Below are positions 53,418 through 61,716 of a DNA stretch of 64,000 bases, in pieces. The DNA is from Streptomyces sp. XM4193. GTDB taxonomy: Bacteria > Actinomycetota > Actinomycetes > Streptomycetales > Streptomycetaceae. The DNA lies in contig NZ_JALLGK010000008.1 of NCBI RefSeq assembly GCF_023072595.1, positions 186,001 through 250,000 on the forward strand, given 5' to 3'. The notes below the pieces were generated by a model. The model saw nothing but the letters and a program-made list of their open reading frames with translations, did not search any database and was not told the DNA's origin. Positions within the stretch are counted from its first letter, which is position 1. Each line of letters starts with the position of its first letter. The position numbers and the translations under genes were made by a program.

Positions 53418-54062
53418 ATGAACGCACCTCGTGCACAGGACGGTTCGACGACACCGTCCGGCCCGCCCGCGAGCAGAACCGACGCGGACCGACCGGACCC
53501 GGATGCGGCAACGGACCCGACGGACCCGGAGCCGACGGACCCGGGTGCCGCAGCCCGGCACGGCGGCGAGCGGCCCGAGCCGGCCCCGGAGCCGGTGGAG
53601 CGTCCCACCGCGCGGGTGGTGCTGCTGGACGACCGGGACCGGGTGCTCCTCTTCCGGAGCGTCTCCGAGGGCTCCGGGAAGGTGCTCTGGTTCCCGCCGG
53701 GCGGCGGGGTGGAGCCGGGCGAGAGCTACGAGGAGGCGGCGCTCCGCGAGCTGCGCGAGGAGACCGGGCTGACGGATGTGGAGCTCGGGCCCGAACTCTG
53801 GCGCAGAGAACCGGTGTTGCCCTGGAACGGCGTACCGCACCGGTTCGTCGAACGGCACTTCCTGGCGCGTACGGAGCGCTGCGAGATCGACACCGGGGGC
53901 TTCAGCGCGCAGGAGCGGCTGAGCATCCACGAGCACCGCTGGTGGACGGGGGACGAGCTGCGCGCCGTCCACGCGCTGCTCGTCCCCCGCGATCTGCCGG
54001 ACCGTCTCGCCGAACTGCTGGCGAACGGGCCGCCGGACACACCACCGCTGATCGGGACCTGA
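53418..54062 (+). CDS. Nudix hydrolase
   Basis: 214 residues. N-terminal Asp/Pro/Thr-rich tail (about 60) then a Nudix domain: ARVVLLDDRDRVLLFR, and the Nudix box GGGVEPGESYEEAALRELREETGL with all catalytic residues (G-x5-E-x7-REL-x-EE-x-G). Hydrolyses a nucleoside diphosphate linked to another moiety; substrate not predictable. ATG 53418 lies 7 bp after TAGGGT (53406-53411), a common Streptomyces -10, so the message is probably leaderless. Confidence 0.9.
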   Translation: MNAPRAQDGSTTPSGPPASRTDADRPDPDAATDPTDPEPTDPGAAARHGGERPEPAPEPVERPTARVVLLDDRDRVLLFRSVSEGSGKVLWFPPGGGVEPGESYEEAALRELREETGLTDVELGPELWRREPVLPWNGVPHRFVERHFLARTERCEIDTGGFSAQERLSIHEHRWWTGDELRAVHALLVPRDLPDRLAELLANGPPDTPPLIGT

Positions 54063-54105
54063 GAGGCCCGGCCGGCCGGCTCGCACAGGCACGAACGGCC
54101 GGACC

Positions 54106-54130
54106 GGTACGGGCTCGCACGACCCGTACC
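54106..54130. terminator. Terminator between convergent genes
   Basis: Perfect 8-bp stem GGTACGGG / CCCGTACC, 9-nt loop, between the Nudix gene (ends 54062) and the cellulase gene (ends 54162). Confidence 0.65.
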
Positions 54131-54161
54131 CGTACGGTCCCGACTGCGGGGTGCCGCCGGG

Positions 54162-55295
54162 TCAGCTCATCCGGTCGCGGATCCAGACGCCCGCTTCCTT
54201 CAGAACCTCGGGACCGGCCCACGGGCCGCCCGCGTTGCAGGTGCCCTCCTTGAAGACGGCGCCCGAGCGGTGGTCGTCGGAGAAGTTCCAGTTGATCCAG
54301 CTGATGTTCTTCTGCTGCATCAGGTCGAGGTAGCGCTGGGACATGTCGAAGTCGTTGGCGTCCTCACCGGCGTGGTCCTGGGTGCCGAACTCCGTCACGA
54401 AGATGGGGAGTTGGTCGGAGGCGCGGTCGAGCGCGGAGAGGTAGGAGTCGCCGTGGGAGGCGGCGTAGAAGTGGAAGGTGTACATGATGTTCTCGGCGTT
54501 GACCGGATCGTTGATGATCTCCTGCTCGTCCGCTCCCTCGGACAGGCCGAGCGAGGACCAGGCCCGGGTGCCGACCAGCACGACGCCGTCCGGGTCGCCG
54601 GCGCGGACCGTCGGGATGACCTCTTCGGCGTAGGAGCGGATGCCCGACCAGCCGACGCCGTTGGGCTCGTTGGCGATCTCGTAGATCAGGTTGTTCTGGT
54701 CGCCGTGGCGCGCGGTGATGTCGGTGAAGAACTTCTTGGCGCGCTCGGTGTTGTGGTTCGGGTCGCCCGGGGTCAGCTGGTGCCAGTCGACGACCACGTA
54801 CATGCCGCGCTCGGTGGCCTGGTCGATGATGCGGCTGGCCAGGTCGGTGAAGCCCTCGGGGTCGGTCTCGTAGCCGCCCTCCTGGACGTAGGTGGAAACG
54901 CGCAGGACGTCGGCGCCCCAGTCGTCGGCCAGCGCGTCGAGCGAACCGTCGGTGACGCACTGGGAGTACCACTGCGTGCCGTGCGTGCTCATGCCGCGCA
55001 GTTGGACGGGCTGGCCGTCCTCGCCGCAGAGCTTGGTGCCGCAGACCTCCAGGCGGCCGTGCTCGGCGAACGCGGTGCCCTCCTCCGCCGCGGCGGGGGC
55101 GGGCCCGGCGGGCTTGCCGGTCGCGGGAGTGTCCGCACCGGCTGCGGCAGCGAGCCCTGCCGAGGTGCCGGCCGCCAGCAGCGCGGCGGCACCGAGCAGC
55201 GCACCGAGGCGTCGCGAGCGGCGGTGCGGCCGGGCGGCGGTGGACCCTGCGTCCGCGACGGCGTCGGGACGGCGTGGGGGGAGGCTGGAGCGCAT
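54162..55295 (-). CDS. Secreted GH5-family endoglucanase (cellulase)
   Basis: 377 residues. Long Arg-rich N-region and signal peptide (LGALLGAAALLAAGTSAGLA). Glycoside hydrolase 5 barrel: LRGMSTHGTQWY, DVLRVSTYVQEGG, MYVVVDWHQLTPGDP, IYEIANEPNG (acid/base Glu), YTFHFYAASHG and IFVTEFGTQDHAG (nucleophile Glu). Cleaves internal beta-1,4-glucan bonds outside the cell. No cellulose-binding module. No CebR-type TGGGAGCGCTCCCA operator seen upstream. Start ATG 55295. Confidence 0.95.
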   Translation of the reverse strand: MRSSLPPRRPDAVADAGSTAARPHRRSRRLGALLGAAALLAAGTSAGLAAAAGADTPATGKPAGPAPAAAEEGTAFAEHGRLEVCGTKLCGEDGQPVQLRGMSTHGTQWYSQCVTDGSLDALADDWGADVLRVSTYVQEGGYETDPEGFTDLASRIIDQATERGMYVVVDWHQLTPGDPNHNTERAKKFFTDITARHGDQNNLIYEIANEPNGVGWSGIRSYAEEVIPTVRAGDPDGVVLVGTRAWSSLGLSEGADEQEIINDPVNAENIMYTFHFYAASHGDSYLSALDRASDQLPIFVTEFGTQDHAGEDANDFDMSQRYLDLMQQKNISWINWNFSDDHRSGAVFKEGTCNAGGPWAGPEVLKEAGVWIRDRMS

Positions 55296-55800
55296 GAGAC
55301 TCCGTTCCGCCGGGCTACGGCACGCCCGGCTGCGAGAAGCGGGGGGATTGGTCTGAACCTAAGGCGGTGATCGCGGAGGGTCAAGGTGCGTGCGCGAGTT
55401 GCACAGGGAAGGCGGAAGCGACCACCGCTCGACCGACCCCCGCCCAACTCCCGGCGGAGCGAAGCCGATTGCGGGTGCGCGACGGAACCGGCGGAGCCCG
55501 GACGGGCCGCACCGACCCGCGGCGGGGACGAGTTTCGGACAGTCGCGCAGGTCGCGGCACCGAACGGGGCGTCGCGACAGCACAACGAGACCAACATTCC
55601 GCTCATTTCCGACAACTGCACATGTTCGCCCAGAACCCTCGAAGCGCACCAAAGCGCCGTCGCGGAGTGACGTTGGGGTGCCCGCCCGTCGCAGCGGGTC
55701 CACACCAGGTGACGAGGCGATAACGCTGCGCCCGCCACGGTCGAGAGCGGAGCCGGGGCGTGGGTAGAGTCGGCCAACCGCGACCCCAGGGTCGTCGCAC
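55296..55800. other. Intergenic region, lower GC, no gene called
   Basis: 505 bp. Positions about 55560-55680 are distinctly less GC-rich than the rest. Several overlapping frames exist but none has a ribosome site or protein-like composition. It should contain the cellulase promoter (leftward) and perhaps that of the small membrane ORF (rightward; TAGAGT near 55765 is a -10 candidate). Confidence 0.4.
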
Positions 55801-55833
55801 ATGTCCCCGGCCCTGGTGGGTGTTTGTCCGTTT

Positions 55834-55953
55834 ATGGCTGAAGACTGGGTTTCCAACGCCTTGTTCGGCGTCCTCGTTGCCGTCTGGGTCGGCTACTTCC
55901 TGCTGATCTCACTGCGTCGCAGTCGAAAGACTCAGAAGCGACACAACGCCTGA
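55834..55953 (+). CDS. Tiny single-pass membrane protein, 39 residues
   Basis: MAEDWVSNALFGVLVAVWVG, then YFLLISLRRSRKTQKRHNA, ending TGA 55951-55953. Acidic N-terminus, one hydrophobic helix, strongly basic C-terminus: the layout of regulatory micro-membrane proteins. In-frame upstream starts are GTG 55816 and ATG 55801 (adds MSPALVGVCPF). No ribosome site at 55834, so leaderless start at 55801 is a real alternative. Codon use is less GC-rich than neighbours. Confidence 0.6.
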   Translation: MAEDWVSNALFGVLVAVWVGYFLLISLRRSRKTQKRHNA

Positions 55954-56210
55954 AACCCTCGCAGTCCGGGTTCACCGCCCGGGCTGCCCGCCGAACGGCC
56001 CGCCCGCGCCGTCGCACCGACCCCGAGTCGGACGACGCGACCGGCGGGCCGTCCGACGTTCGGGGCCGACGCGAGTCGCAGGCCGACGACTGAACGCACG
56101 GGCCGGCGCGTACGTACGACACAGGGCGCGGTGGTGCCGGCACCTGGCCGCCGGCACCACCGCGCCCCGACGCGCCCGCGCCTGACTTACGCGCCCCGAC
56201 GCCCGCGCAC

Positions 56211-56240
56211 CGCACCCGCACCCGCACCCGCACCCGCACC
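56211..56240. repeat. Hexanucleotide repeat (CGCACC)5
   Basis: Five perfect copies, 30 bp, between the two 46-bp imperfect direct repeats upstream of the lyase gene. Confidence 0.85.
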
Positions 56241-56511
56241 AGGGATCACGCGCCGCGGTGTCGGACCGCACGGGCCGATCCGCCTCCGGCCGCCGACGCG
56301 CCCGCGCCGACCTACACACCCCGACGCCCGCGCACCGCGGGCGGAGCCGACGGACGAAGCCCCGGGCCTGCGACGGCGGGCCCAGGGGCGTGACGGCGGG
56401 CGTCGGCCACATCCGCGTCCGTTCCGACCGGTGTTTCGCTCCGCGCAAACCCTGTTGCGATCCGGTCGGCGGCTGGGCATGGTCACGTGCACGAGACCGA
56501 CGAGGCAGACC

Positions 56512-56532
56512 ACCTCCTCGGCGACTGGAGGT
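56512..56532 (+). promoter_or_regulatory. Ribosome-site-sequestering hairpin before the lyase gene
   Basis: ACCTCC (56512-56517) can pair perfectly with GGAGGT (56527-56532), which is the ribosome site for GTG 56540, across a 9-nt loop. Could limit translation. Confidence 0.4.
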
Positions 56533-56539
56533 TCCCACC

Positions 56540-57454
56540 GTGTACAGCTCCGACGCCCGCACCGTCGAGGAGTTCCCCGTGACCGACCCGGGTGCCGGCC
56601 CCTACGGGCTCACCGCGGGGCCCGACGGCGCACTGTGGATCACACTCGTGCACGCCGGGAGAATCGCCCGGTTCTCGACCGACGGGGAGGGTCCGCCGCG
56701 AACCACTGTCCACGCGCTGGACGGCGCCCCCGACTGCCTGCCCATGGTCATCACCCCGGGGCCGGACGGCGCACTGTGGTTCACCAGGGCCGGCGATCAC
56801 CGCATCGGCCGGATCACCACCGACGGCGAGGCCGTCTCACACCCGCTTCCGACCCCGGACTGCGGCCCGTACGGCATCACCTCCGCCGCCGACGGCGGCC
56901 TCTGGTTCACGATGACCAACGCCGACCGCGTCGGCCGGCTCGATCCCGCGGACGGCACCGTCACCGAGTACGCGCTGCCCGTCGCGGGCGGGTTCCCCGC
57001 GATGATCTGCGAAGGCCCGGACGGAGCCCTGTGGTTCACCCTCAACAGGGCGAACGCGGTCGGCCGACTCGCCCCCGACACCGGTGAGGTGGCGCTCCAC
57101 CCGCTGCCGACCGCCGACGCCGGTCCGGTCGGCATCGCCTGCGACGGCGAGGCGCTGTGGTGCGTCGAGTTGACGGCCAGTCAGGTCGCACGGATCGCGA
57201 CCGACGGACGGGTCGAGGAGTTTCCGCTGATCGACGACGCCGCCAAACCCCACGCGATCGTCTCGACCGCGCCCGGCGAATGCTGGTTCACCGAGTGGGG
57301 CGCCAACCGCGTCACCCACTTCCGCGCCAACGGCGGCACCACCCCGTACGCGCTCCCGACGCCCTCCAGCGAGCCGCACGGCATCGCGGTGGGCGCGGAC
57401 GGCGCGCTGTGGACCGCGCAGGAGATCGGCACCGTCGCCCGCATCACGGCCTGA
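56540..57454 (+). CDS. vgb: Virginiamycin B lyase (streptogramin lyase) homologue
   Basis: 304 residues, seven-bladed beta-propeller built of repeats ending in GPDGALWFT-like strands (GPYGLTAGPDGALWIT, VITPGPDGALWFT, GLWFTMTN, GPDGALWFT, KPHAIVSTAPGECWFT, EPHGIAVGADGALWT). The catalytic set known from the staphylococcal enzyme can be placed: Tyr in GPYGL, His in KPHAI, Glu and His in SEPHGI, and Glu in QEIG. These linearise streptogramin B antibiotics by C-O bond cleavage. No signal peptide, so cytoplasmic. Start GTG 56540 after GGAGG. Length fits the family (about 300). Confidence 0.88.
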   Translation: MYSSDARTVEEFPVTDPGAGPYGLTAGPDGALWITLVHAGRIARFSTDGEGPPRTTVHALDGAPDCLPMVITPGPDGALWFTRAGDHRIGRITTDGEAVSHPLPTPDCGPYGITSAADGGLWFTMTNADRVGRLDPADGTVTEYALPVAGGFPAMICEGPDGALWFTLNRANAVGRLAPDTGEVALHPLPTADAGPVGIACDGEALWCVELTASQVARIATDGRVEEFPLIDDAAKPHAIVSTAPGECWFTEWGANRVTHFRANGGTTPYALPTPSSEPHGIAVGADGALWTAQEIGTVARITA

Positions 57455-57525
57455 GCCTCCCGGGCCGGGTGCCTCGCGCACGGCTTGCGCACGGACGTAC
57501 GGACGCAGCCGAGCACCCGCGGGCA

Positions 57526-57576
57526 CGCACGGCTTGCGGGTGTCTTGCGCACGGCTCGCGCACGGCTTGCGGGTGT
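57526..57576. repeat. Direct repeats downstream of the lyase gene
   Basis: CGCACGGCTTGCGGGTGT at 57526-57543 and 57559-57576, with shorter TTGCGCACGG copies around (57480-57560). Confidence 0.75.
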
Positions 57577-57682
57577 ACGGCCGCGTCCGAGGCGCAAGCC
57601 CCGCACGGGGACGTCCGGTTGTGGTTGGCTCGGGTGGCGAACGGCCGGCACTGCGGACGGTCACCACCAGGAGAGGGCCGGA

Positions 57683-58975
57683 ATGGCGAACACCACGGAA
57701 GGCGGCGCGCTCACCGCCGCCGAACTCAACCGGGCCACGCTCGCCCGCCAACTCCTGCTGGAACGCGTCGAGTCGGCACCCGAGGACGCCGTGGCACAGT
57801 TGGCCGGCCTCCAAGGCCAGGCGCCCGCGTCCGTGTACCTCGCGCTGTGGAACCGGCTCGCCGATCTCCAACCGGCCGCCGTGGACAAACTGTTCGCGAG
57901 CGGCACGCTGGTGCGGGCGACCCTGATGCGGATGACGCTGCACGTCGTGCACCACGCGGACCACCCGGTGTTCCTCCAGGCGATGCAGGGCACCCTGCGG
58001 GCTCGGCTCAGGCATGAACGCTTCCGGTCCTCCGGCGTCACGACCGAACAACTCGACGCGCTCCTGCCGCAGTTGCTCGACCACCTCGCCCGGCCGCGCA
58101 CCGTCGCCGAACTGCAGACCTGGCTCTCGACCCACTTCGCCGAAACCCTCACCGACACCCCGGCCAACACCCCCGCCGGCCCTCTCTCCGGCACTGCGGA
58201 CGGAACCGCGGGGGCCGGCGGAAGGGCGGACACGTCGGACACCGCCGACGCCGAGCGGGCGAACGAGGCCGTGCGCGGCGCGCTTTGGGCAGCCCGGCTG
58301 GTCGCTCCGCTGCTGCGCACCACCGACTCCGCCGAGCCCTGGTACTTCCGCACGGCGGGCAGCGTCTCCTACGTCGCCGCCACAGCACGCCCCGATCCGT
58401 ACGACGGGGCAGCGGGCGACGAGGCACTCGGCACACTGCTGTTGCGCTATCTCCGGGCCTTCGGCCCCGCGTCGGTGGCGGACGCCGCACAGTTCCTGAC
58501 GGTCCCGCGGCGGCAGGTGCGCCGCGTGCTCACCGGGCTCGAAGACGCGCTGACGACCCGTCGGGGCCCCGGCGGCGAAGAACTCTTCGACGTACCGGAC
58601 GGCGAACTCCCGGACGGCGAACTGCCTGCTCCACCAAGGCTGTTGGGCATGTGGGACAACGTGCTGCTGGCCCACGCCGACCGCAGCCGCTTCGTACCGG
58701 ACGAGTACCGGAGGGTGATCACCCGCGTCAACGGCGACCAGTTGCCCACGGTCCTCGTCGACGGCAGGGCGGCAGGCGTCTGGCGCCCCACCGAGCAGGG
58801 CGTCGAGGTGACCGCCTTCCACCCGTTGAGCGACGCCGACTGGGAGGGCCTTGCCGCCGAGTCGCGCCGCCTGCGCGACTTCCTCGCCGACCGCGAACCC
58901 CTGGTCTACCGCCGCTGGTTCCACTGGTGGCCGAAGCTTCCGGCCGGTCACGTCCGCATCCTGCCCGGCGACTGA
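57683..58975 (+). CDS. AlkZ-like (HTH_42) winged-helix DNA glycosylase family protein
   Basis: 430 residues. Family start LNRATLARQLLLERVES, then AGLQGQAPASVYLALWNRL carrying the QxQ catalytic motif of the AlkZ/YcaQ superfamily (Gln-Gly-Gln). Tandem winged-helix modules follow, with LVRATLMRMTLHVV and the C-terminal PRLLGMWDNVLLAHADRSRFVP and VDGRAAGVWR. AlkZ excises bulky interstrand crosslinks (azinomycin); relatives protect against DNA-damaging natural products. An Ala/Thr/Gly insert lies at about 155-190. Start ATG 57683. Confidence 0.87.
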   Translation: MANTTEGGALTAAELNRATLARQLLLERVESAPEDAVAQLAGLQGQAPASVYLALWNRLADLQPAAVDKLFASGTLVRATLMRMTLHVVHHADHPVFLQAMQGTLRARLRHERFRSSGVTTEQLDALLPQLLDHLARPRTVAELQTWLSTHFAETLTDTPANTPAGPLSGTADGTAGAGGRADTSDTADAERANEAVRGALWAARLVAPLLRTTDSAEPWYFRTAGSVSYVAATARPDPYDGAAGDEALGTLLLRYLRAFGPASVADAAQFLTVPRRQVRRVLTGLEDALTTRRGPGGEELFDVPDGELPDGELPAPPRLLGMWDNVLLAHADRSRFVPDEYRRVITRVNGDQLPTVLVDGRAAGVWRPTEQGVEVTAFHPLSDADWEGLAAESRRLRDFLADREPLVYRRWFHWWPKLPAGHVRILPGD

Positions 58976-59111
58976 CCCGGACCCGCCCACCACCGCCCGC
59001 CGCGCGACCCGATCGCCCCGGAACGACCCGGCCGGCCCCGACAGGCCCGGATTCGACCGGACGACGCAGATCCGGACGACGCAGAAACCGCCCCGAACCG
59101 GAGGAACCGCG

Positions 59112-60137
59112 ATGCCCCCGACCGCCGCCGTACAGCCCTCGGACGTCACCCACCGGATGGTGCCCACCCCCGCAGGCCGCGCCCATGTCGCCGAACTCGG
59201 CGCCGGGCCACTGGTGTTGCTGCTGCACGGCTTCCCGGAGTCCTGGTACTCCTGGCGCCGTCAGCTGCCCGCACTCGCCGCCGCCGGCTACCGCGCCGCG
59301 GCCGTCGACGTACGGGGCTACGGGCGTTCCTCCCGGCCGACGGACATCGCCGCGTACGGACTGCGGTCGCTGGCGGAGGACAACGTCGCCGTCGTGCGGG
59401 CACTCGGCGAGGAGAGCGCCGTGGTGGTCGGCCACGACTGGGGTTCGCCGATCGCGGCGCACTCCGCGCTGCTGCACCCGGAGGTCTTCCGCGCCGTGGG
59501 GCTGCTCAGCGTTCCCTACTCGCCGCCCGGCGGACCGCGCCCCGGCGACGTCTTCGCCAGGATGCGCGAGGACGGCGGCCCCGGCAGCGACGAGTTCTAC
59601 GTCTCCTACTTCCAGCAGCCCGGCCGCGCCGAGTCCGAGATCGAGCCCGATGTGCGCGGCTGGCTCGCCGGGATCTACGCGGCCCTGTCCGCCGAGACCA
59701 TGCCGCCGCCGGACGGCCCGCACCCGCTCTTCGTCCGCGAGGGCGGCACCATCCGCGAACGCCTCCCGCACGACCGGCTGCCGAGCTGGCTGACCGAGGC
59801 CGAACTCGACTACTACGCGGGCGAGTTCGAACGCACCGGCTTCGGCGGCGCGCTCGCCCGCTACCGCAACATGGACCGCGACTGGGAAGACCTCGCCGAC
59901 CTCAACGGCGCGGTCCTGTCCCAGCCCTCGCTCTTCCTCGGCGGCTCACTGGACTCCTCGACCACCTGGATGGGGCCGGCGATCGAGGCCCACGCGCACA
60001 CGCTGCCCGGCCTGCACCCCGCGTCCCGTCTGCTCGACGGCTGCGGCCACTGGATCCAGCAGGAGCGTCCGGAAGAGGTCAACGAGACCCTGATCCGGTG
60101 GCTCGGCGACCTGGACCACCCCACCCGCCCCCGCTGA
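59112..60137 (+). CDS. Alpha/beta-hydrolase, probable epoxide hydrolase
   Basis: 341 residues. Oxyanion-hole HGFPESWYSWR, nucleophile elbow GHDWGS (Asp nucleophile, as in soluble epoxide hydrolases rather than esterases), cap domain with tyrosines (LDYYAGEFERTGFGG) and catalytic His in GCGHWIQQERPEEVN. Adds water to epoxides in the cytoplasm. Start ATG 59112; upstream sequence GGAGGAACCGCG supplies the ribosome site. Follows the AlkZ-like gene by 136 bp on the same strand. Confidence 0.92.
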   Translation: MPPTAAVQPSDVTHRMVPTPAGRAHVAELGAGPLVLLLHGFPESWYSWRRQLPALAAAGYRAAAVDVRGYGRSSRPTDIAAYGLRSLAEDNVAVVRALGEESAVVVGHDWGSPIAAHSALLHPEVFRAVGLLSVPYSPPGGPRPGDVFARMREDGGPGSDEFYVSYFQQPGRAESEIEPDVRGWLAGIYAALSAETMPPPDGPHPLFVREGGTIRERLPHDRLPSWLTEAELDYYAGEFERTGFGGALARYRNMDRDWEDLADLNGAVLSQPSLFLGGSLDSSTTWMGPAIEAHAHTLPGLHPASRLLDGCGHWIQQERPEEVNETLIRWLGDLDHPTRPR

Positions 60138-60181
60138 ACCGGCAGCGGCCTCCGCCGCCCCGCCTCGGAGAACGGGGCCGC

Positions 60182-60199
60182 CCGCAGGAAGACCTGCGG
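60182..60199. terminator. Hairpin between convergent genes
   Basis: CCGCAGG-AAGA-CCTGCGG, perfect 7-bp stem with a tetraloop, between the epoxide hydrolase gene (ends 60137) and the DinB-like gene (ends 60237). Confidence 0.7.
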
Positions 60200-60236
60200 T
60201 CCCGGAGAGCGGGCGGCACCGGAGGCGCCCGCCGGC

Positions 60237-60839
60237 TCAGAGAGACGACAGGCCCTCCGGGGCGACCGGCCTGCCGAGGAAGGCCGCGAGGCGGTCCAGC
60301 GCCGGGGCGTCGTCGGCGACCGGCTCGGGCGAGGCGAACGGCATCGACTCGCGCGCCGCGCCCGCCATCGCCTCACTGCTGAACAGCAGCTCGGCCTCGG
60401 CCAGTTGCTCCGGCACCTCCAGCCGCCGACCGATCGCACGCGCCACGTCCCAGCCGTGCACCAACGCCTCCACGGTCCGCACATGGACGATCACGAAGCC
60501 CGGTACGGTGCCGATCGGCAGCTCGAAGCTCTGCTCCAGCACACCCGGCTGCCGCAGCGCGGCGAGCAGCTTCACACCGGCGCTGCGGTACGACGCCACC
60601 TCCTCGTCGCCGAGGGCGTCCTCCTCCGTCGGGTCGAAGGCGCCGACGGCGAGTCCCGGACCGCCGCAGAGCACCTCGGCGGTGCGCAGATCGCCCAGCA
60701 CCATGTGGTTGACGACTTCGCGAACGTCCCACTCCCGACTGGGAGTCGGCGCGTGCCACTGGTCCTCCCGCACCTGCGTGAGCACATCGCCGACAGCCCC
60801 CAGGACCGTCGCGAGATCGTCGACTGGTGTTGCGTTCAT
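60237..60839 (-). CDS. TIGR03086-type DinB/maleylpyruvate-isomerase-like metal-binding protein
   Basis: 200 residues, four-helix bundle. Motifs REWDVREVVNHMVLGD (first His ligand), then FVIVHVRTVEALVHGWDVARAIG with the later His ligands: the layout of mycothiol-dependent DinB-like proteins. Ends with a conserved FLGRPV segment. Start ATG 60839 follows GGAGGGAG. Substrate unknown. Confidence 0.87.
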   Translation of the reverse strand: MNATPVDDLATVLGAVGDVLTQVREDQWHAPTPSREWDVREVVNHMVLGDLRTAEVLCGGPGLAVGAFDPTEEDALGDEEVASYRSAGVKLLAALRQPGVLEQSFELPIGTVPGFVIVHVRTVEALVHGWDVARAIGRRLEVPEQLAEAELLFSSEAMAGAARESMPFASPEPVADDAPALDRLAAFLGRPVAPEGLSSL

Positions 60840-61029
60840 GGCGCTCCCTCCGGGTCCGGCCGAATACGACGTCCGGCCGAGTACGACCGTCGTAGGGACC
60901 GCACCGTACCGGCGCACCGGGTGGCTGCGCCCGGCACCCCGCCGGGCCGCCCGCGTTCCGGCCCGCGGACCCGGGCTGCCCACGTTCCGGGCCGCCTACG
61001 TTCCGGGGCCGGGTACGTTTCGGGGCCGC

Positions 61030-61395
61030 CTACTGCGGGCGGGAGTCGGCGCGGCGCTGGTTACCGGTGCCGCACTCCAGGCAGACCTCCCAGGAGAGCC
61101 AGCCCGGCCGGCCGCCCATCACCCCCGTGTTCGCCGACCACCAGGGCTCGCTGACCACACAGCACTGGTCCCAGCCGCAGAACGGGCAGTCGCCCTCGGC
61201 GCCTTCCAGCCGTCGCATCGCGTTCAGCGACTCGCCCCGGTTGCGCTGGTAGCCCACCCATCGGCAGTGCGCGCAACTCCACCACAGCTCCGGCCTCGGC
61301 CGAGGCTCGCCGCCGCCCCAGGACTGACGCGTACGGACCACCGACAGCACCGTCAACGACCTTGCGCACGCCGGGCATTCAGGCGCTCCCGTCAC
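61030..61395 (-). CDS. Zinc-ribbon protein of unknown function
   Basis: 121 residues from GTG 61395 (after GGAGGGGGA); ATG 61485 would add 30 residues but has no ribosome site. Four CxxC pairs (CPAC, CAHC, CPFC, CLEC) make two zinc ribbons, separated by WWSCAHCRWVGYQRNRGESL and WDQCCVVSEPWWSANTGVMG. No recognised family; the Trp-rich surface suggests protein or nucleic-acid binding. Confidence 0.72.
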   Translation of the reverse strand: MTGAPECPACARSLTVLSVVRTRQSWGGGEPRPRPELWWSCAHCRWVGYQRNRGESLNAMRRLEGAEGDCPFCGWDQCCVVSEPWWSANTGVMGGRPGWLSWEVCLECGTGNQRRADSRPQ

Positions 61396-61506
61396 CAAAT
61401 CCCCCTCCTCGCCCCACCGTTGAACGCCGTTCGACTCGGCGGGAGTCTGCGCCCGAACAACCCCGGGCACAGACTCCCCTTGCATCGGTACGTTCTGCTC
61501 GCCAGG

Positions 61507-61716
61507 TCAGGCAGCGAGGTCGTCCACCTTCAGACCTTCGAGAAAGGCCGCCCACGGGGTAGCGCAAAACACGACGGCACCGCCCCGGGGGTTCTTCGAA
61601 TCGCGCACCGACACAGCGGACGAGCCTTGGGCCACCTCAACGCAATCGCCGTTCTCCGACCCGCTGTACGACGACTTGCGCCACTCGGTATCGGGCAGAT
61701 CAGGGCTCTTCCTCAT
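61507..61716 (-). CDS. DUF397 protein
   Basis: 69 residues. Contains the family core EWRKSSYSGSENGDCVEVA, VSVRDSKNPRG and FLEGLKV. DUF397 proteins are small acidic partners encoded next to XRE/DUF5753 regulators (as with WhiJ in Streptomyces coelicolor), and probably modulate them. Start ATG 61716 lies inside the end of the regulator gene (17-nt overlap), so the two are coupled. Confidence 0.93.
   Translation of the reverse strand: MRKSPDLPDTEWRKSSYSGSENGDCVEVAQGSSAVSVRDSKNPRGGAVVFCATPWAAFLEGLKVDDLAA

Larger units (their letters stand above)
55954..56539. other. Intergenic region with simple repeats
   Basis: 586 bp without a gene. CGCACC repeated five times (56211-56240). Two imperfect copies of a 46-bp segment start at about 56167 and 56293 (both contain CCCCGACGCCCGCGCACCGC). 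Confidence 0.5.

Noticed and set aside
55359..55856. Minus-strand 165-codon frame and overlapping plus-strand frames upstream of the cellulase gene
   Set aside because: No ribosome sites, no domain, and mutually overlapping frames of similar length.
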